A stretch of DNA of 42,090 bases from an uncultured Lachnospiraceae bacterium. GTDB taxonomy: Bacteria; Bacillota; Clostridia; Lachnospirales; Lachnospiraceae. Position 1 is the first letter of the stretch, and each line of letters starts with the position of its first letter. The translations under genes were made by a program, and so were the position numbers. The notes beneath the pieces were generated by a model. The model was given only the letters and a program-made list of their open reading frames with translations. It was not told where the DNA came from and did not search any database. Positions 7,853 through 15,645 of this stretch are shown here, piece after piece. The DNA lies in contig CAMNCH010000007.1 in NCBI GenBank assembly GCA_946534145.1, positions 1 to 42,090 on the forward strand, given 5' to 3'.

Positions 7853-10390
7853 CTATTCCTGTTTTAAAGGCACATATGTTATAAATCGATTACCTGTTGA
7901 ATCAAATAAACTTACAGCTTCGTTCATACCGATTTTATACCAGCCCTTTTCCGGTTCCAGCACCACTACGGCTATTCCGTTAAATCCGATGACAAGGTAG
8001 GCCTTATCCCCCGCAAGGGCAAGTACGGGTATATCCCTGTTTACATAGTACAAAATACTGTCAAGACTGCATCCCGTAAGGTCAAGAACTTCTGCTTTTT
8101 CAAGGCTGTCTCTTAATATCGAAAGAACGGAGTTGCCACGCTCCAGCATATATTCGGAGTTTCTTACCACTCCTTCATATTCCAGCATCTTATCAAGACA
8201 GAAAGCAAGCGGGCTCCTGTTTTCTTCGGAAGAAACGTTTACGCTTAAATCCATTATCTGGTTTCTTTGCTCTCTGTTGGCTCTGTACCAAACGTAACGT
8301 CCGCTGCCGTTTAGGACTGTACCGTAATTTTTGTCTGCATCCGAGACCGCATTGGCAGGGTTGGTGTATATATCCTGAAGGTGACCCTTGTAATAAACAT
8401 AGTAATAGTCGTGGGTTGAAACCGCCCGCTTCATCTCAAGTTCTCTTGTGCCTTCATAGATTACTTCTCTGGGCACGACTTTCACTATTTTTGAGCCTGC
8501 GTCCTTTTTGAGAATGATGCGCACTACATTCTCGTAATTGGAATAGGTAAATATATCTATTTTATTCTGAAGGTCTTCCTTCTTTTGATTGTTGGTAAGG
8601 ACTTCGTTGCTGATTCCCACGTAACTTACGTTGTCCTTGTCGGATTTGCGCACTCTTGTAAGAGTTATGAGGCTGTCTTTGACAGAGCCGCCGGTTACAT
8701 AGATTCCGTCTTCTTTGTACTGTTTAAGGTTTTCACCGAATTTACTCTGAATCTTGACCGTGTACATGGGGAAGGTGATTCTGCCGGTATTGTCCTCGTA
8801 CACGTCTTCTTTGTACGCAAGACCGTATACAAAATCCTCGCCGGAAAAAGCAATGGGCTTAATGTACTGACCGTTTGGCGCAGTAATGGTGGATATCTGC
8901 TTGGTGTTAAGATTCATAAGCTTGAGGCTTTCGGAAGCGTTTACATCGGTTCCTTCCTGCCAGACCATCATGGATGAGTTGGAGCAAACGGTATATTTGT
9001 CCTCCTCAAGGTTCTCCACCAGAATCTCCGTAGTCTTATTCTCAACATCAATTGCGTATATTGATTTGTCGAGCATCAGGTAAAAAATACCTTCTCGGCT
9101 CAGATAGCACAGTTCCTGCAAATCACGTATTACTATGTCTGCCGATTTGTCGGAGGAGATAAAGAATTCCTCTTCCACTTCATTGGTAACCCCGTTGAAC
9201 TGGTAGAGTGTAACTCCCACATGTCCCTCGTAAGTTCCGCGATTCATGTAGCCATACACCGCAAAAACAACGTTGCCCGCTTCGTCTACGCTTAAAGCCT
9301 TGATGGCATGGTTGTTATTGTATGTCCGCTCGTCGAAATTATTCTCATCATAAAAAGAAAAAAGCTTAACAAGTTTGTTGCCGTTTGCATTGTATGAATA
9401 AAGAACATTCTCGTTGCAAAAAGCTATTACATTGCCGTCATCGCTCTCAATAAGGCCGTTGTCCTCGCTCGTGATTCCCAGGAGAATGTCTTCTGTTCGT
9501 ATAATAGGCGTATCTATATATATGACTCTGCCCATATTTCTTTCAAAATCAAGAAGATACATTACTTCCCCTGTATATCTTATACGGAAGTTTTCCTCCA
9601 CAAAGTACTCGGTTTCTTCGCCGGCGGTATCGGCCTTTACCAGATATCTGGCGGAGAGTACCGCAGTTTCTTTGGCGATTTCCTTAATGGTAATAACCGG
9701 CGGGTCCACGCGCCTTGCATTCAGAGACGCAAAAGAAAGCTGCTCAAGAGAGCTGTGAATGTTGACTCTGGCAAGTGTAGTGTTGTCACCGCTTGAATTG
9801 GATTCCATGTAGGTTTTGAGAGACCCTGCGGTTTCAAGCGTCATTTCGTTTTCGCAAAATTCCTTTACGAAAGCAACTTTTTCTTTGACACAATAGCTCG
9901 GGGCTTTAATGATTCGTGTGTGGTAGTAAGCCTCCGAATTGTCGCTGAAAGTAAGATAAATCTGAAGACTGTATTCGGTGTAATCCTTAAGAAGATCCTT
10001 GAAAGTTACTGAAGCCTGAATGGTATAGTCGTCTTCTTTGTAATCCGTCACATCTACGGATTCAATAAGTCGGCTTCCGTCTACGGTACGAACCTTGGCA
10101 ATAACCTTATTGACCACGCGGCCGTATTTTGACACACGAAAAGTAACCCCTCTCTGGTCGTCAAGGGGGGTTATGCTGTCCCGCAAAAGGCCCAGGTCCA
10201 TGTCGGAAGTGTATCCGTAAAGTTCATTGACCGTCTCGCCGCCTATGCTCATGGATATTATGGGCAAAGAAGCCCTTTCCATGTCGCGGGTGGTATTCAC
10301 ATTGCCTCGGTTCATTAAGAATCCCGCAAGAAACAGGGTTCCTACAAAAGAAAGAATCGAAGCGATAATTTTAAGTATCGTTTTCTTCAT
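7853..10390 (-). CDS. Membrane-anchored protein with degenerate papain-like (C39-like) C-terminal domain, function unknown
   Basis: I do not recognise a named family for this 845-aa protein. It has one N-terminal membrane anchor (about residues 7-25), an extracellular region of mixed beta sheet (about 40-320), and a middle part (about 325-700) with repeating YSYNANGNKL-, YAIDVENKT- and MNLNTKQI-like strands that suggests a beta-propeller. The last 120 residues resemble a C39-like cysteine peptidase fold: C731 starts a helix as the catalytic Cys does, but the expected His before the hydrophobic strand is Lys796 (GDKAYLVIGFN) and the expected Asp is Glu812. It is therefore probably a non-catalytic relative. 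The start overlaps the end of the upstream methyltransferase gene by 20 bases, so the two are likely translationally coupled. A binding or scaffold role at the cell surface is only inference. Confidence 0.75.
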   Translation of the reverse strand: MKKTILKIIASILSFVGTLFLAGFLMNRGNVNTTRDMERASLPIISMSIGGETVNELYGYTSDMDLGLLRDSITPLDDQRGVTFRVSKYGRVVNKVIAKVRTVDGSRLIESVDVTDYKEDDYTIQASVTFKDLLKDYTEYSLQIYLTFSDNSEAYYHTRIIKAPSYCVKEKVAFVKEFCENEMTLETAGSLKTYMESNSSGDNTTLARVNIHSSLEQLSFASLNARRVDPPVITIKEIAKETAVLSARYLVKADTAGEETEYFVEENFRIRYTGEVMYLLDFERNMGRVIYIDTPIIRTEDILLGITSEDNGLIESDDGNVIAFCNENVLYSYNANGNKLVKLFSFYDENNFDERTYNNNHAIKALSVDEAGNVVFAVYGYMNRGTYEGHVGVTLYQFNGVTNEVEEEFFISSDKSADIVIRDLQELCYLSREGIFYLMLDKSIYAIDVENKTTEILVENLEEDKYTVCSNSSMMVWQEGTDVNASESLKLMNLNTKQISTITAPNGQYIKPIAFSGEDFVYGLAYKEDVYEDNTGRITFPMYTVKIQSKFGENLKQYKEDGIYVTGGSVKDSLITLTRVRKSDKDNVSYVGISNEVLTNNQKKEDLQNKIDIFTYSNYENVVRIILKKDAGSKIVKVVPREVIYEGTRELEMKRAVSTHDYYYVYYKGHLQDIYTNPANAVSDADKNYGTVLNGSGRYVWYRANREQRNQIMDLSVNVSSEENRSPLAFCLDKMLEYEGVVRNSEYMLERGNSVLSILRDSLEKAEVLDLTGCSLDSILYYVNRDIPVLALAGDKAYLVIGFNGIAVVVLEPEKGWYKIGMNEAVSLFDSTGNRFITYVPLKQE

Positions 10391-11558
10391 AAGGTGTATC
10401 TCTTAAAAGCTTTTCAAGCGTAATCCCGCCTCCCGCAAGCTCGGTTAAAGACTGAAGGCTTTGGGTAAGGTTCTTACCGGCCATCTTCCTGCCTTTTTTG
10501 ACCGCACGGATAAGGAGGTTCTTGGGAGTATGCTCCATATCTATAAATTCAAGTATCTGCGTATCATAACCGGATTGTGTCAGGAGATTGGCTCTCATGG
10601 CATCGGTAAAAATCGCAGACATTCTTTCTTTTAATATTCCATACTGAGAAACGGCGCTTAAAACAGGTGAGTTTTTAAAGCGATTCAGTTCATGCTGACA
10701 GCAGGGAACCGCCATTATCACATCCGCATCCCAGGTGATTGCCTTATGCAATGCATAATCTGTGGCTGTGTCGCAGGCATGAAGAGTAATAACCATGTCA
10801 ACCTTGTCCACGCCCTCAAACTTGCCGATGTCACCCTCGATAAATCTGAGGGATTCGTACTTGTATTTGTTCTTAAGTCTGTTGCATTCGGCTATGACAT
10901 CGCTCTTTAAATCAAGACCGATTATATCAGCCTTGATACCCTTAAGCTTCACAAGATAATAGTAAAGCGCAAAGGTAAGATATGACTTGCCGCAGCCAAA
11001 ATCTATAATAGTAAGGGTTCTCTTGGTATCGAGGCTTGGAATAATGTCCTCAACTATTTCAAGATACCTGTTAATCTGCCTGAATTTGTCGTACTTGGAG
11101 CGGACTATCTTACCGTCCTGAGTCATTACCCCCAGGTCAACCATGAAGGGAACCTTTGTGCCTTCTTCTATAATGTATTTCTTGGCACGGTTGTGGTCCA
11201 AAGAAGCTTTCCGGGCTGTTACGGTTTTATTCTTAACGACCGTTATCGTTCCTTTTTTATTGGCAAGAACGGTATAGCCGCCTTCGTCGGTCTCAATGAG
11301 TCCCTGATAGAACCGGGCAGGTATGGCTTGAGTTAGGTAGGCTTCAAGTTCTGATGGTTTAAGATTCTCATGTACCTCTTTGCAAGTGTTGGAATCTTTG
11401 GAACCTATACTGCTCGTAACCTGAAAAAGAATGCTGTCCTTAACCTTCACGGGTCTGATTTTGACACCGGAGGCTTCCGAATCTTTGGATGGCTTCGAAA
11501 GAACGATTCTTATTAAATTTTCCCCCGTGATAGTCTTAATCAGCTTTAGATAATCCAT
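10371..11558 (-). CDS. SAM-dependent methyltransferase (Methyltransf_32-like)
   Basis: A predicted cytoplasmic class I methyltransferase of 395 aa. The SAM-binding motif IIDFGCGKSYLTFALYYYL lies at about residue 187, followed by the acidic strand IIGLDLKSDVI, a GDIGKFEG segment, and the signatures LHACDTATDYAL and PCCQHEL that mark the Methyltransf_32 type. The N-terminal 150 residues form a separate domain that may bind substrate, and a Lys/Arg-rich tail follows. The substrate is unknown; relatives have been proposed to act on RNA or protein. No Shine-Dalgarno sequence is visible before ATG 11558. A TAAAAT element (11562-11567) sits only three bases upstream, so a leaderless transcript is possible. 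It overlaps the next gene. Confidence 0.85.
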   Translation of the reverse strand: MDYLKLIKTITGENLIRIVLSKPSKDSEASGVKIRPVKVKDSILFQVTSSIGSKDSNTCKEVHENLKPSELEAYLTQAIPARFYQGLIETDEGGYTVLANKKGTITVVKNKTVTARKASLDHNRAKKYIIEEGTKVPFMVDLGVMTQDGKIVRSKYDKFRQINRYLEIVEDIIPSLDTKRTLTIIDFGCGKSYLTFALYYYLVKLKGIKADIIGLDLKSDVIAECNRLKNKYKYESLRFIEGDIGKFEGVDKVDMVITLHACDTATDYALHKAITWDADVIMAVPCCQHELNRFKNSPVLSAVSQYGILKERMSAIFTDAMRANLLTQSGYDTQILEFIDMEHTPKNLLIRAVKKGRKMAGKNLTQSLQSLTELAGGGITLEKLLRDTPYEENDT

Positions 11559-11669
11559 GTTATTTTATTTTGGCCTTAAATTGTCTGAATCTTTAATTAA
11601 CGGTTAATAACTTTTTATTTCAATGCAAGATAAATTTCGCTTTTCTCTCGTATTGCAAGCGAATATTCA

Positions 11670-12833
11670 CTAGTAGAATATGTGGTTACCGATCTGTATG
11701 CCGGTCAATCCTTCGATTGGTGTTCTGAAATGGAGGCAGTCACCTACGTTTGTGACACCGCTCATGGCGGCATCGGCTGCATTGTAACAGTCCTGGTTGG
11801 TCTTGCCTATGGCACAGTAGTAATCAAATCGTCCGCTTCCTACCGGAGAGAACTGCTTTCTTTGTCTGATAACCTCCACAACAGTGGAAGGATATACGGA
11901 GCTTCGTACACGGTTAATAACTACGGCTCCAACGGCCACCTTACCTTCATAAGGTTCTCCGCCGGCTTCACAATAGATTAAAACCGCCAGCAAATATCTG
12001 TCGCCGGCATCAAAAGTAATGTCGGAAATGTCACGCCACACGGATCTTGCTGCCAAAGCGGAAAGTCTCAATTCCTCTTCCAGCTGTTTCTTGATGGCAG
12101 CCAGGTCGGCTTCTTTGGCTTTCAAATCGGCTTCATAAGCCAGAAGTTCAGCTTCGGCTTCATCAATAAGGTCGTTGTATTCGGAAACCTTGGATTTGGT
12201 TCTGTCCACAACTTCCATGACCTTGGCTTTTTCTTCTTCGGCTTCGGCCTTAAGAACGTCCAAATCGGCTTTCTCACCCTGAAGTTTGGCTTCAAGGGCT
12301 TCTATGGTCTTACGGGTCTCCTGATATTCTTCAAACTTACCTTTGTCATAGGTCGCCAGAGCTTCCATGTAAGTGCTGAGGGTTATAAGATCCGTAAAGG
12401 ATTTGGCCTGAAACAGTATGTCAAGATAGAGGTTTCTGCTGTCCTTGTACATGAACTGAATACGCTTTTTCATGGCTTCGTACTGATCGTGTTCAATAGT
12501 ACGGGCCTCGTCGAGAGCCGCCTGAGTCTCCGCAATTTCCTGTTCTTTTGCGGAAATCTTGTTGTCCAAATCGGTTATTCTTTCGACTATGCTGTCCAGT
12601 TCCGAATTCAATTTGCTTAACTCGCGCTTGAGTTCTTTCTTGCGGGCGTTTAAGCCGTCCACTTCGTCTTGCTGTTCTTTGACTTTATTCTTGGCATCGT
12701 CCCTGTTCTTGGTTGCCTCGTTGTATTTGTCCCTTGTGGACTGGGAGGCATAAGTACGCCCGGGAGGTGCTCCCAAAGAAACTGCAATTATCAAAAGAAC
12801 TGCCAGCGCTCTTTTTAAATGCTTTTTCACCAT
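11670..12833 (-). CDS. Secreted cell wall hydrolase: PcsB-like coiled coil plus SleB-type domain
   Basis: A 387-aa exported protein. A signal peptide (about 1-29, KRALAVLLIIAVSLG then TYAS) is followed by a long coiled coil (about 32-255) rich in Lys, Glu and Ala, like the regulatory coiled coils of PcsB and EnvC. The C-terminal domain (about 270-387) has SleB/Hydrolase_2 features: LLAVLIYCEAGGEPYEGKVA with the likely catalytic Glu, VVINRV, YPSTVVEVI and QFSP. Such domains are lytic enzymes acting on peptidoglycan. The coiled-coil/SleB combination suggests a growth or division hydrolase held inactive until a partner acts; the spore cortex role of SleB itself is not supported here. It begins ten bases after the dCMP deaminase stop, suggesting cotranscription. 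Confidence 0.86.
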   Translation of the reverse strand: MVKKHLKRALAVLLIIAVSLGAPPGRTYASQSTRDKYNEATKNRDDAKNKVKEQQDEVDGLNARKKELKRELSKLNSELDSIVERITDLDNKISAKEQEIAETQAALDEARTIEHDQYEAMKKRIQFMYKDSRNLYLDILFQAKSFTDLITLSTYMEALATYDKGKFEEYQETRKTIEALEAKLQGEKADLDVLKAEAEEEKAKVMEVVDRTKSKVSEYNDLIDEAEAELLAYEADLKAKEADLAAIKKQLEEELRLSALAARSVWRDISDITFDAGDRYLLAVLIYCEAGGEPYEGKVAVGAVVINRVRSSVYPSTVVEVIRQRKQFSPVGSGRFDYYCAIGKTNQDCYNAADAAMSGVTNVGDCLHFRTPIEGLTGIQIGNHIFY

Positions 12834-12842
12834 ATCATTATC

Positions 12843-13322
12843 CTACATTTCAAGTTCGACCTTGCGTCCCGTTCTCTGATACTGGTAGTACTTCACTCCC
12901 GCAGCATCAAGCATTCTTTTGGAAGCTTTGGTGGAAGGGGTATCGGCGTATTTGTCACTGTCGTAAACTATGGTTTTAATGCCTGCCTGGATAATGGCCT
13001 TGGCACATTCATTGCAGGGAAAAAGAGAAACATATATCTTGGAGCCGTCAAGACTGCCGCCGCGATAATTAAGAATCGCATTTAATTCACTGTGGGTTAC
13101 GAATGCGTACTTGGTATCAAGTGTATCGCCTTCCCTTTCCCAGGGGAATTCATCGTCGGAACAATTCTTGGGGAATCCGTTGTATCCCATAGAAAGAATC
13201 TTGTTGTCACTGCTCACAATACAGGCACCTACCTGTGTGTTGGGATCTTTGGAACGCATGCCGGAAAGAGCGGCTACGCCCATAAAATACTCATCCCAGG
13301 AAATGTAATCTGTACGCTTCAT
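12843..13322 (-). CDS. comEB: dCMP deaminase (ComEB-type)
   Basis: Zinc-dependent deamination of dCMP to dUMP, which supplies the dTMP pathway. The 159-aa protein shows the cytidine deaminase zinc site: H77 and E79 (THSELNAI), then C103 and C106 (PCNEC). The N-terminal part has DPNTQVGACIV, typical of dCMP deaminases rather than of tRNA or guanine deaminases. The start at 13322 is preferred over the ATG 15 bases upstream because GGAGGAG lies inside the longer reading and serves the later ATG. A TATAAT on the minus strand at 13356-13361 can be its promoter, since a terminator separates it from upp. The SleB-type gene follows closely. Confidence 0.92.
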   Translation of the reverse strand: MKRTDYISWDEYFMGVAALSGMRSKDPNTQVGACIVSSDNKILSMGYNGFPKNCSDDEFPWEREGDTLDTKYAFVTHSELNAILNYRGGSLDGSKIYVSLFPCNECAKAIIQAGIKTIVYDSDKYADTPSTKASKRMLDAAGVKYYQYQRTGRKVELEM

Positions 13323-13368
13323 ATGCTTCTCCTCCATAAGGAATCATGAGTGTGTATTATACAATTTA

Positions 13369-13404
13369 GGAAAAAGAAAGGCCGAGGCGATACCGCTTCG
13401 GCCT
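13369..13404 (-). terminator. Terminator after upp
   Basis: AGGCCGAGGCG (13379-13389) pairs with CGCTTCGGCCT (13394-13404) through one G-T pair, with an ATAC loop; the minus strand then reads TTTCTTTTT. It lies eight bases past the upp stop. Confidence 0.88.
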
Positions 13405-13411
13405 GAATTAA

Positions 13412-14041
13412 CTACTTGGTTCCGAAAATACGGTCGCCTGCATCGCCGAGTCCGGGAACGATGTAAGCATGCTCGTTTAAATGATCGTCCAAAGCACCGA
13501 TATATAAGTCAATGTCGGGATGTGCTTCCTGCATTCTCTTAACGCCTTCGGGAGCTGCAATAATGCACATGAAGTGAATCTTCTTGCATCCTTTGTCCTT
13601 AAGCATCTGGATGGCTGCCACGGAAGAACCGCCTGTAGCAAGCATGGGGTCAACTACAAACACTTCTCTTTCCGCACAATCAGCGGGAAGCTTGCAGTAA
13701 TATTCAACAGGCTCATGAGTCTCGGGATCTCTGTAAAGACCGATGTGACCAACCTTGGCAACAGGGATGAGTTCAAGCATACCGTCTACCATTCCGAGAC
13801 CTGCTCTGAGGATGGGAACGATGGCAAGTTTCTTACCCTTTAACTCCTTAACCGTAGTCTTACAGATAGGTGTTTCAATCTCAACTTCGGAAAGTTCCAG
13901 ATCTCTGGTAGCTTCATAACAGATAAGCTGAGCTATCTCAGAAATAGTCTGTCTGAAATCCTTGGTACCCGTATCCTTTCTTCTGATATAACCGATTTTG
14001 TGCTGGATAAGGGGGTGATCCATAATAACTGTTTTTCCCAT
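13412..14041 (-). CDS. upp: Uracil phosphoribosyltransferase
   Basis: Salvage of uracil with PRPP to UMP. The 209-aa product is exactly the usual length. Family motifs are [29 protein letters not shown] and the PRPP loop [13 protein letters not shown], followed by the C-terminal uracil-binding [12 protein letters not shown]. The start at 14041 is chosen over the ATG six bases upstream because AGGAG gives seven-base spacing only to the later codon. It lies 18 bases downstream of rpiB and ends at a good terminator. The order Sua5-RpiB-Upp is also found, with other genes between, in the Bacillus ywlC-ywlF-upp region. Confidence 0.96.
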   Translation of the reverse strand: MGKTVIMDHPLIQHKIGYIRRKDTGTKDFRQTISEIAQLICYEATRDLELSEVEIETPICKTTVKELKGKKLAIVPILRAGLGMVDGMLELIPVAKVGHIGLYRDPETHEPVEYYCKLPADCAEREVFVVDPMLATGGSSVAAIQMLKDKGCKKIHFMCIIAAPEGVKRMQEAHPDIDLYIGALDDHLNEHAYIVPGLGDAGDRIFGTK

Positions 14042-14059
14042 TTTCATTCTCCTCTTTTA

Positions 14060-14488
14060 TTATTTTTCTATAAGTGAAATTCTTCTGGAATGTCTCTCCT
14101 CGTCGGAAAACTCCGTATCAAGGAAAGTATCCGTGATTTTGATAGCAAGATTGGGTCCGATCATTCCTGCTCCGAGAGCAAGCATATTTGCATCGTTGTG
14201 CTGTCTGGTAAGTTCGGCGCTTAATACGTCCGAGCAAAGTGCACATCTGATGCCTGAAATTTTATTGGCTGTAATGGAAATGCCTATTCCTGTGGTACAA
14301 ATAACAATACCCTTCTCACATTCGCCGCTTGCCACTGCTTTGGCTACGGCTCTTCCGTATACGGGGTAATCGCAGGAAGTTTTGTCGGGGCAACCGAAAT
14401 CCTTGTACTCAAGGCCCCTTTCTTTAAGGTGTTTCATAATAAGCTGGCGAAGTTCGTATCCGCCGTGATCGCTTCCGATGGCAATCAT
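14060..14488 (-). CDS. rpiB: Ribose-5-phosphate isomerase B
   Basis: Interconverts ribose-5-phosphate and ribulose-5-phosphate; some RpiB/LacAB members act on other sugar phosphates. The 143-aa protein has the N-terminal IGSDHGGYELR motif with D7 and H8, the catalytic cysteine C64 in IVICTTGIGISI, and RQHNDANMLALG with H97, all as in RpiB. The start at 14488 is preferred to the ATG 15 bases upstream because GGGAGGA falls inside the longer reading and correctly spaces the later ATG. It supplies the substrate of PRPP synthase, and upp downstream consumes PRPP. Confidence 0.93.
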   Translation of the reverse strand: MIAIGSDHGGYELRQLIMKHLKERGLEYKDFGCPDKTSCDYPVYGRAVAKAVASGECEKGIVICTTGIGISITANKISGIRCALCSDVLSAELTRQHNDANMLALGAGMIGPNLAIKITDTFLDTEFSDEERHSRRISLIEK

Positions 14489-14529
14489 AGTGTTTCCTCC
14501 CAATGACTTCTTATATTATAGTTAACTCT

Positions 14530-15582
14530 TTAGAGCTTAATAACCTTATGTCCTGCCGCTTTCAAGAGTCTGTTCATGACTGCTGCCCCCAGGCCGCTGT
14601 CTGCAAAAGACTCCGAAAAAATCTTCTCAATTCCCTCATCGTCAAACTCTCTCAGTATTCTGAAAAGATGATGGGCAACCTCGTCTTCCCTGCCTGCGTG
14701 ACCCACGCTTTTCACCGAATCCGCACGGTAGAGTGATTTAGTCTCTTCTGTTGCTATAACTCCTGTCCTGAACCCTGCCAAAGAAGCTTCCGAAACATAC
14801 CCGTTAACCGCCTCCGTAACCGCTTCGGAAGAACCTTCCACAATGGTAAGTTCTCCCTTGGGGGCATAGTGTCTGTATTTCATACCGGGAGCTTTGGGGG
14901 CTACCTTGGAGTTACTGTCTATAATGGCCTTGTCAACGGATACAGCTGTGGAAAGAGCCTCCTCAAGCATTTCTTTGGTGATGTAGCCCGGTCGCAAAAT
15001 CATGGGCTCGCCTGCCGTAAAATCCACAATGGTGGATTCAAGTCCCACATCGGAATCACCGCCGTCAATAATCATGTCGATACGACCGTTCATATCCTCA
15101 ATGACATATTTGGCAACCGTGGGGCTGGGGCGTCCCGAGAGATTCGCACTGGGCGCCGCAACATAACCGCCGGCTGCATCTATCATGGCAGCCGCAATCT
15201 TATTGGAAGGCATTCTGACCGCTACGGTATCAAGTCCGCCTGTGGTCTCCCTCGGCACTATATCATTCTTTTTAAATATCATAGTAAGAGGGCCCGGCCA
15301 GAAACGCTGCGAAAGAATGCGGGCACCCTCGGGAATTTCCGTAACTATTTTTTCAAGAGCTTCCATATTGGTAATGTGCACTATGAGGGGGTTGTCGCTG
15401 GGACGGCCCTTGGCGGCATATATCTTTTTGGAAGACTCGGGATTAAGGGCATCTCCGCCGAGACCGTATACAGTCTCTGTGGGAAAAGCAACAAGTCCGC
15501 CTGCGCGGAGGATGTCGCCCGCCCTTTTTATAACCTTTTTATCTATATTATCTTCTGTAAGAACTGCTATTTCCGTATTCAT
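14530..15582 (-). CDS. Sua5/YwlC-type threonylcarbamoyl-AMP synthase
   Basis: Makes threonylcarbamoyl-AMP from threonine, bicarbonate and ATP for the t6A37 modification of ANN-decoding tRNAs. The 350-aa protein has the YrdC fold (about 15-205) with FPTETVYGLGGDA, KGRPSDNPL, RFWPGPLT, VAVRMPSN and APSANLSGRPSPT, then a linker with the PGMKYRHYAPKG motif and the C-terminal Sua5 domain. Length and the second domain separate it from short TsaC. No Shine-Dalgarno is seen before ATG 15582, while a minus-strand TATAAT (15593-15598) lies ten bases upstream, so transcription may start almost at the ATG. It heads the rpiB-upp cluster. Confidence 0.93.
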   Translation of the reverse strand: MNTEIAVLTEDNIDKKVIKRAGDILRAGGLVAFPTETVYGLGGDALNPESSKKIYAAKGRPSDNPLIVHITNMEALEKIVTEIPEGARILSQRFWPGPLTMIFKKNDIVPRETTGGLDTVAVRMPSNKIAAAMIDAAGGYVAAPSANLSGRPSPTVAKYVIEDMNGRIDMIIDGGDSDVGLESTIVDFTAGEPMILRPGYITKEMLEEALSTAVSVDKAIIDSNSKVAPKAPGMKYRHYAPKGELTIVEGSSEAVTEAVNGYVSEASLAGFRTGVIATEETKSLYRADSVKSVGHAGREDEVAHHLFRILREFDDEGIEKIFSESFADSGLGAAVMNRLLKAAGHKVIKL

Positions 15583-15600
15583 ATTATTTGTTATTATAAC

Positions 15601-15632
15601 ACATACACAAGGCGGATGACACCATCCGCCTT
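15601..15632 (-). terminator. Terminator after the GH18 gene
   Basis: A 10-bp perfect stem, AAGGCGGATG (15609-15618) with CATCCGCCTT (15623-15632), closes an ACAC loop. It starts 13 bases after the GH18 stop on the minus strand; the tail GTGTATGT is only moderately T-rich. Confidence 0.7.
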
Positions 15633-15645
15633 AAATTGGTTCATA

